64,000 bases of DNA from Pilimelia columellifera (GTDB lineage: Bacteria > Actinomycetota > Actinomycetes > Mycobacteriales > Micromonosporaceae), in contig NZ_BAAARY010000002.1 in assembly GCF_039532605.1 (NCBI RefSeq), forward strand, positions 62,001 to 126,000, in the 5' to 3' direction. How positions within the stretch are numbered: position 1 is the first letter of the stretch; the number at the start of each line of letters is the position of its first letter. Made by a program: the position numbers and the translations under genes. Below are positions 63,944 to 64,000 of the stretch, piece by piece. The notes below the pieces were generated by a model. It was not told where the DNA came from, did not search any database, and saw only the letters and a program-made list of their open reading frames with translations.

Positions 63944-64000
63944 TCAGCCGCCGACCATCGCGGGGGTCTGGTCGCCTCGCCGGCGCCCGCCTCGGACGCG
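63944..64000 (-). CDS. Possible 3' end of a gene cut by the window edge
   Basis: On the minus strand the last 57 bases are open and end in a TGA at 63944-63946 after RRGDQTPAMVGG. The frame continues off the window, so the gene cannot be identified. It would be upstream of dxr, with a 60-base gap. It is equally possible that this is non-coding. Confidence 0.25.
   Translation of the reverse strand, partial: RVRGGRRRGDQTPAMVGG

Overview
This window is a high-GC actinobacterial chromosome segment. Almost every codon ends in G or C, GTG starts and TANNNT -10 boxes are common, and the gene order (recA, DUF3046, clgR, cinA, pgsA, rimO, ftsK, rnj, dapA, thyX, dapB, pepR, pnp, rpsO, ribF, truB, MATE, nrnA, rbfA, infB, ylxR, nusA, rimP, map, DUF4081 acetyltransferase, ispG, rip1, dxr) matches the backbone of the Mycobacterium tuberculosis Rv2737c-Rv2870c region. 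The gene content (lhr, nei, DUF2079 protein, EACC1/caspase genes) best fits a Micromonospora-like or Streptomyces-like actinomycete; this genus-level placement is inference.

Region by region. 1-1406: recA (3' end cut by the window edge) with a LexA box, a LexA-independent DNA-damage promoter and two DnaA boxes, then the DUF3046 gene. 1397-14767: an accessory block with an MFS exporter, a MocR regulator divergent from an FMN split-barrel protein, a decayed gene tail, an acetyltransferase, the giant helicase Lhr, an epimerase-like protein, an ABC-2 exporter and the DNA glycosylase Nei. 14817-28713: clgR, a TetR/VOC pair with a striking GTAC operator, cinA, pgsA, rimO, ftsK, a secreted SGNH hydrolase, RNase J, dapA, thyX, a DUF2752 membrane protein, a YcaQ-type DNA glycosylase and an acetyltransferase. 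28782-38173: a DUF2079 membrane protein, a zinc-ribbon SDR protein, dapB, an M16 protease, pnp, rpsO, ribF and a tiny histidine-kinase-like DHp protein. 38302-41138: a hybrid sensor kinase and a response regulator. 41148-51017: the translation and RNA cluster from truB to rimP. 51375-53882: a lipoprotein, a DUF4439 protein, a VIT-family transporter and map. 54010-58905: the conflict island. 59122-end: a DUF4081 acetyltransferase, ispG, the site-2 protease and dxr.

The most interesting locus is the three-gene operon at 53948-57655. It has its own sigma-70-like promoter and all junctions overlap. It encodes an EACC1-type effector-associated component with one membrane helix, a caspase-like protease fused to a YqgE/AlgH domain, and a SIR2-domain protein with a long uncharacterised C-terminal half. 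A radical SAM gene converges on it and overlaps its end by 19 bases. This looks like an immune or programmed-cell-death system with two different effectors (protease and NADase) inserted into a housekeeping neighbourhood.

Secondary points of interest are a possible split phosphorelay (hybrid kinase, separate receiver, and a divergent DHp-only protein with no ATPase domain), DnaA boxes inside the recA promoter, and several genes that appear to be transcribed as leaderless mRNAs. No tRNA, rRNA, CRISPR array or insertion sequence was recognised.
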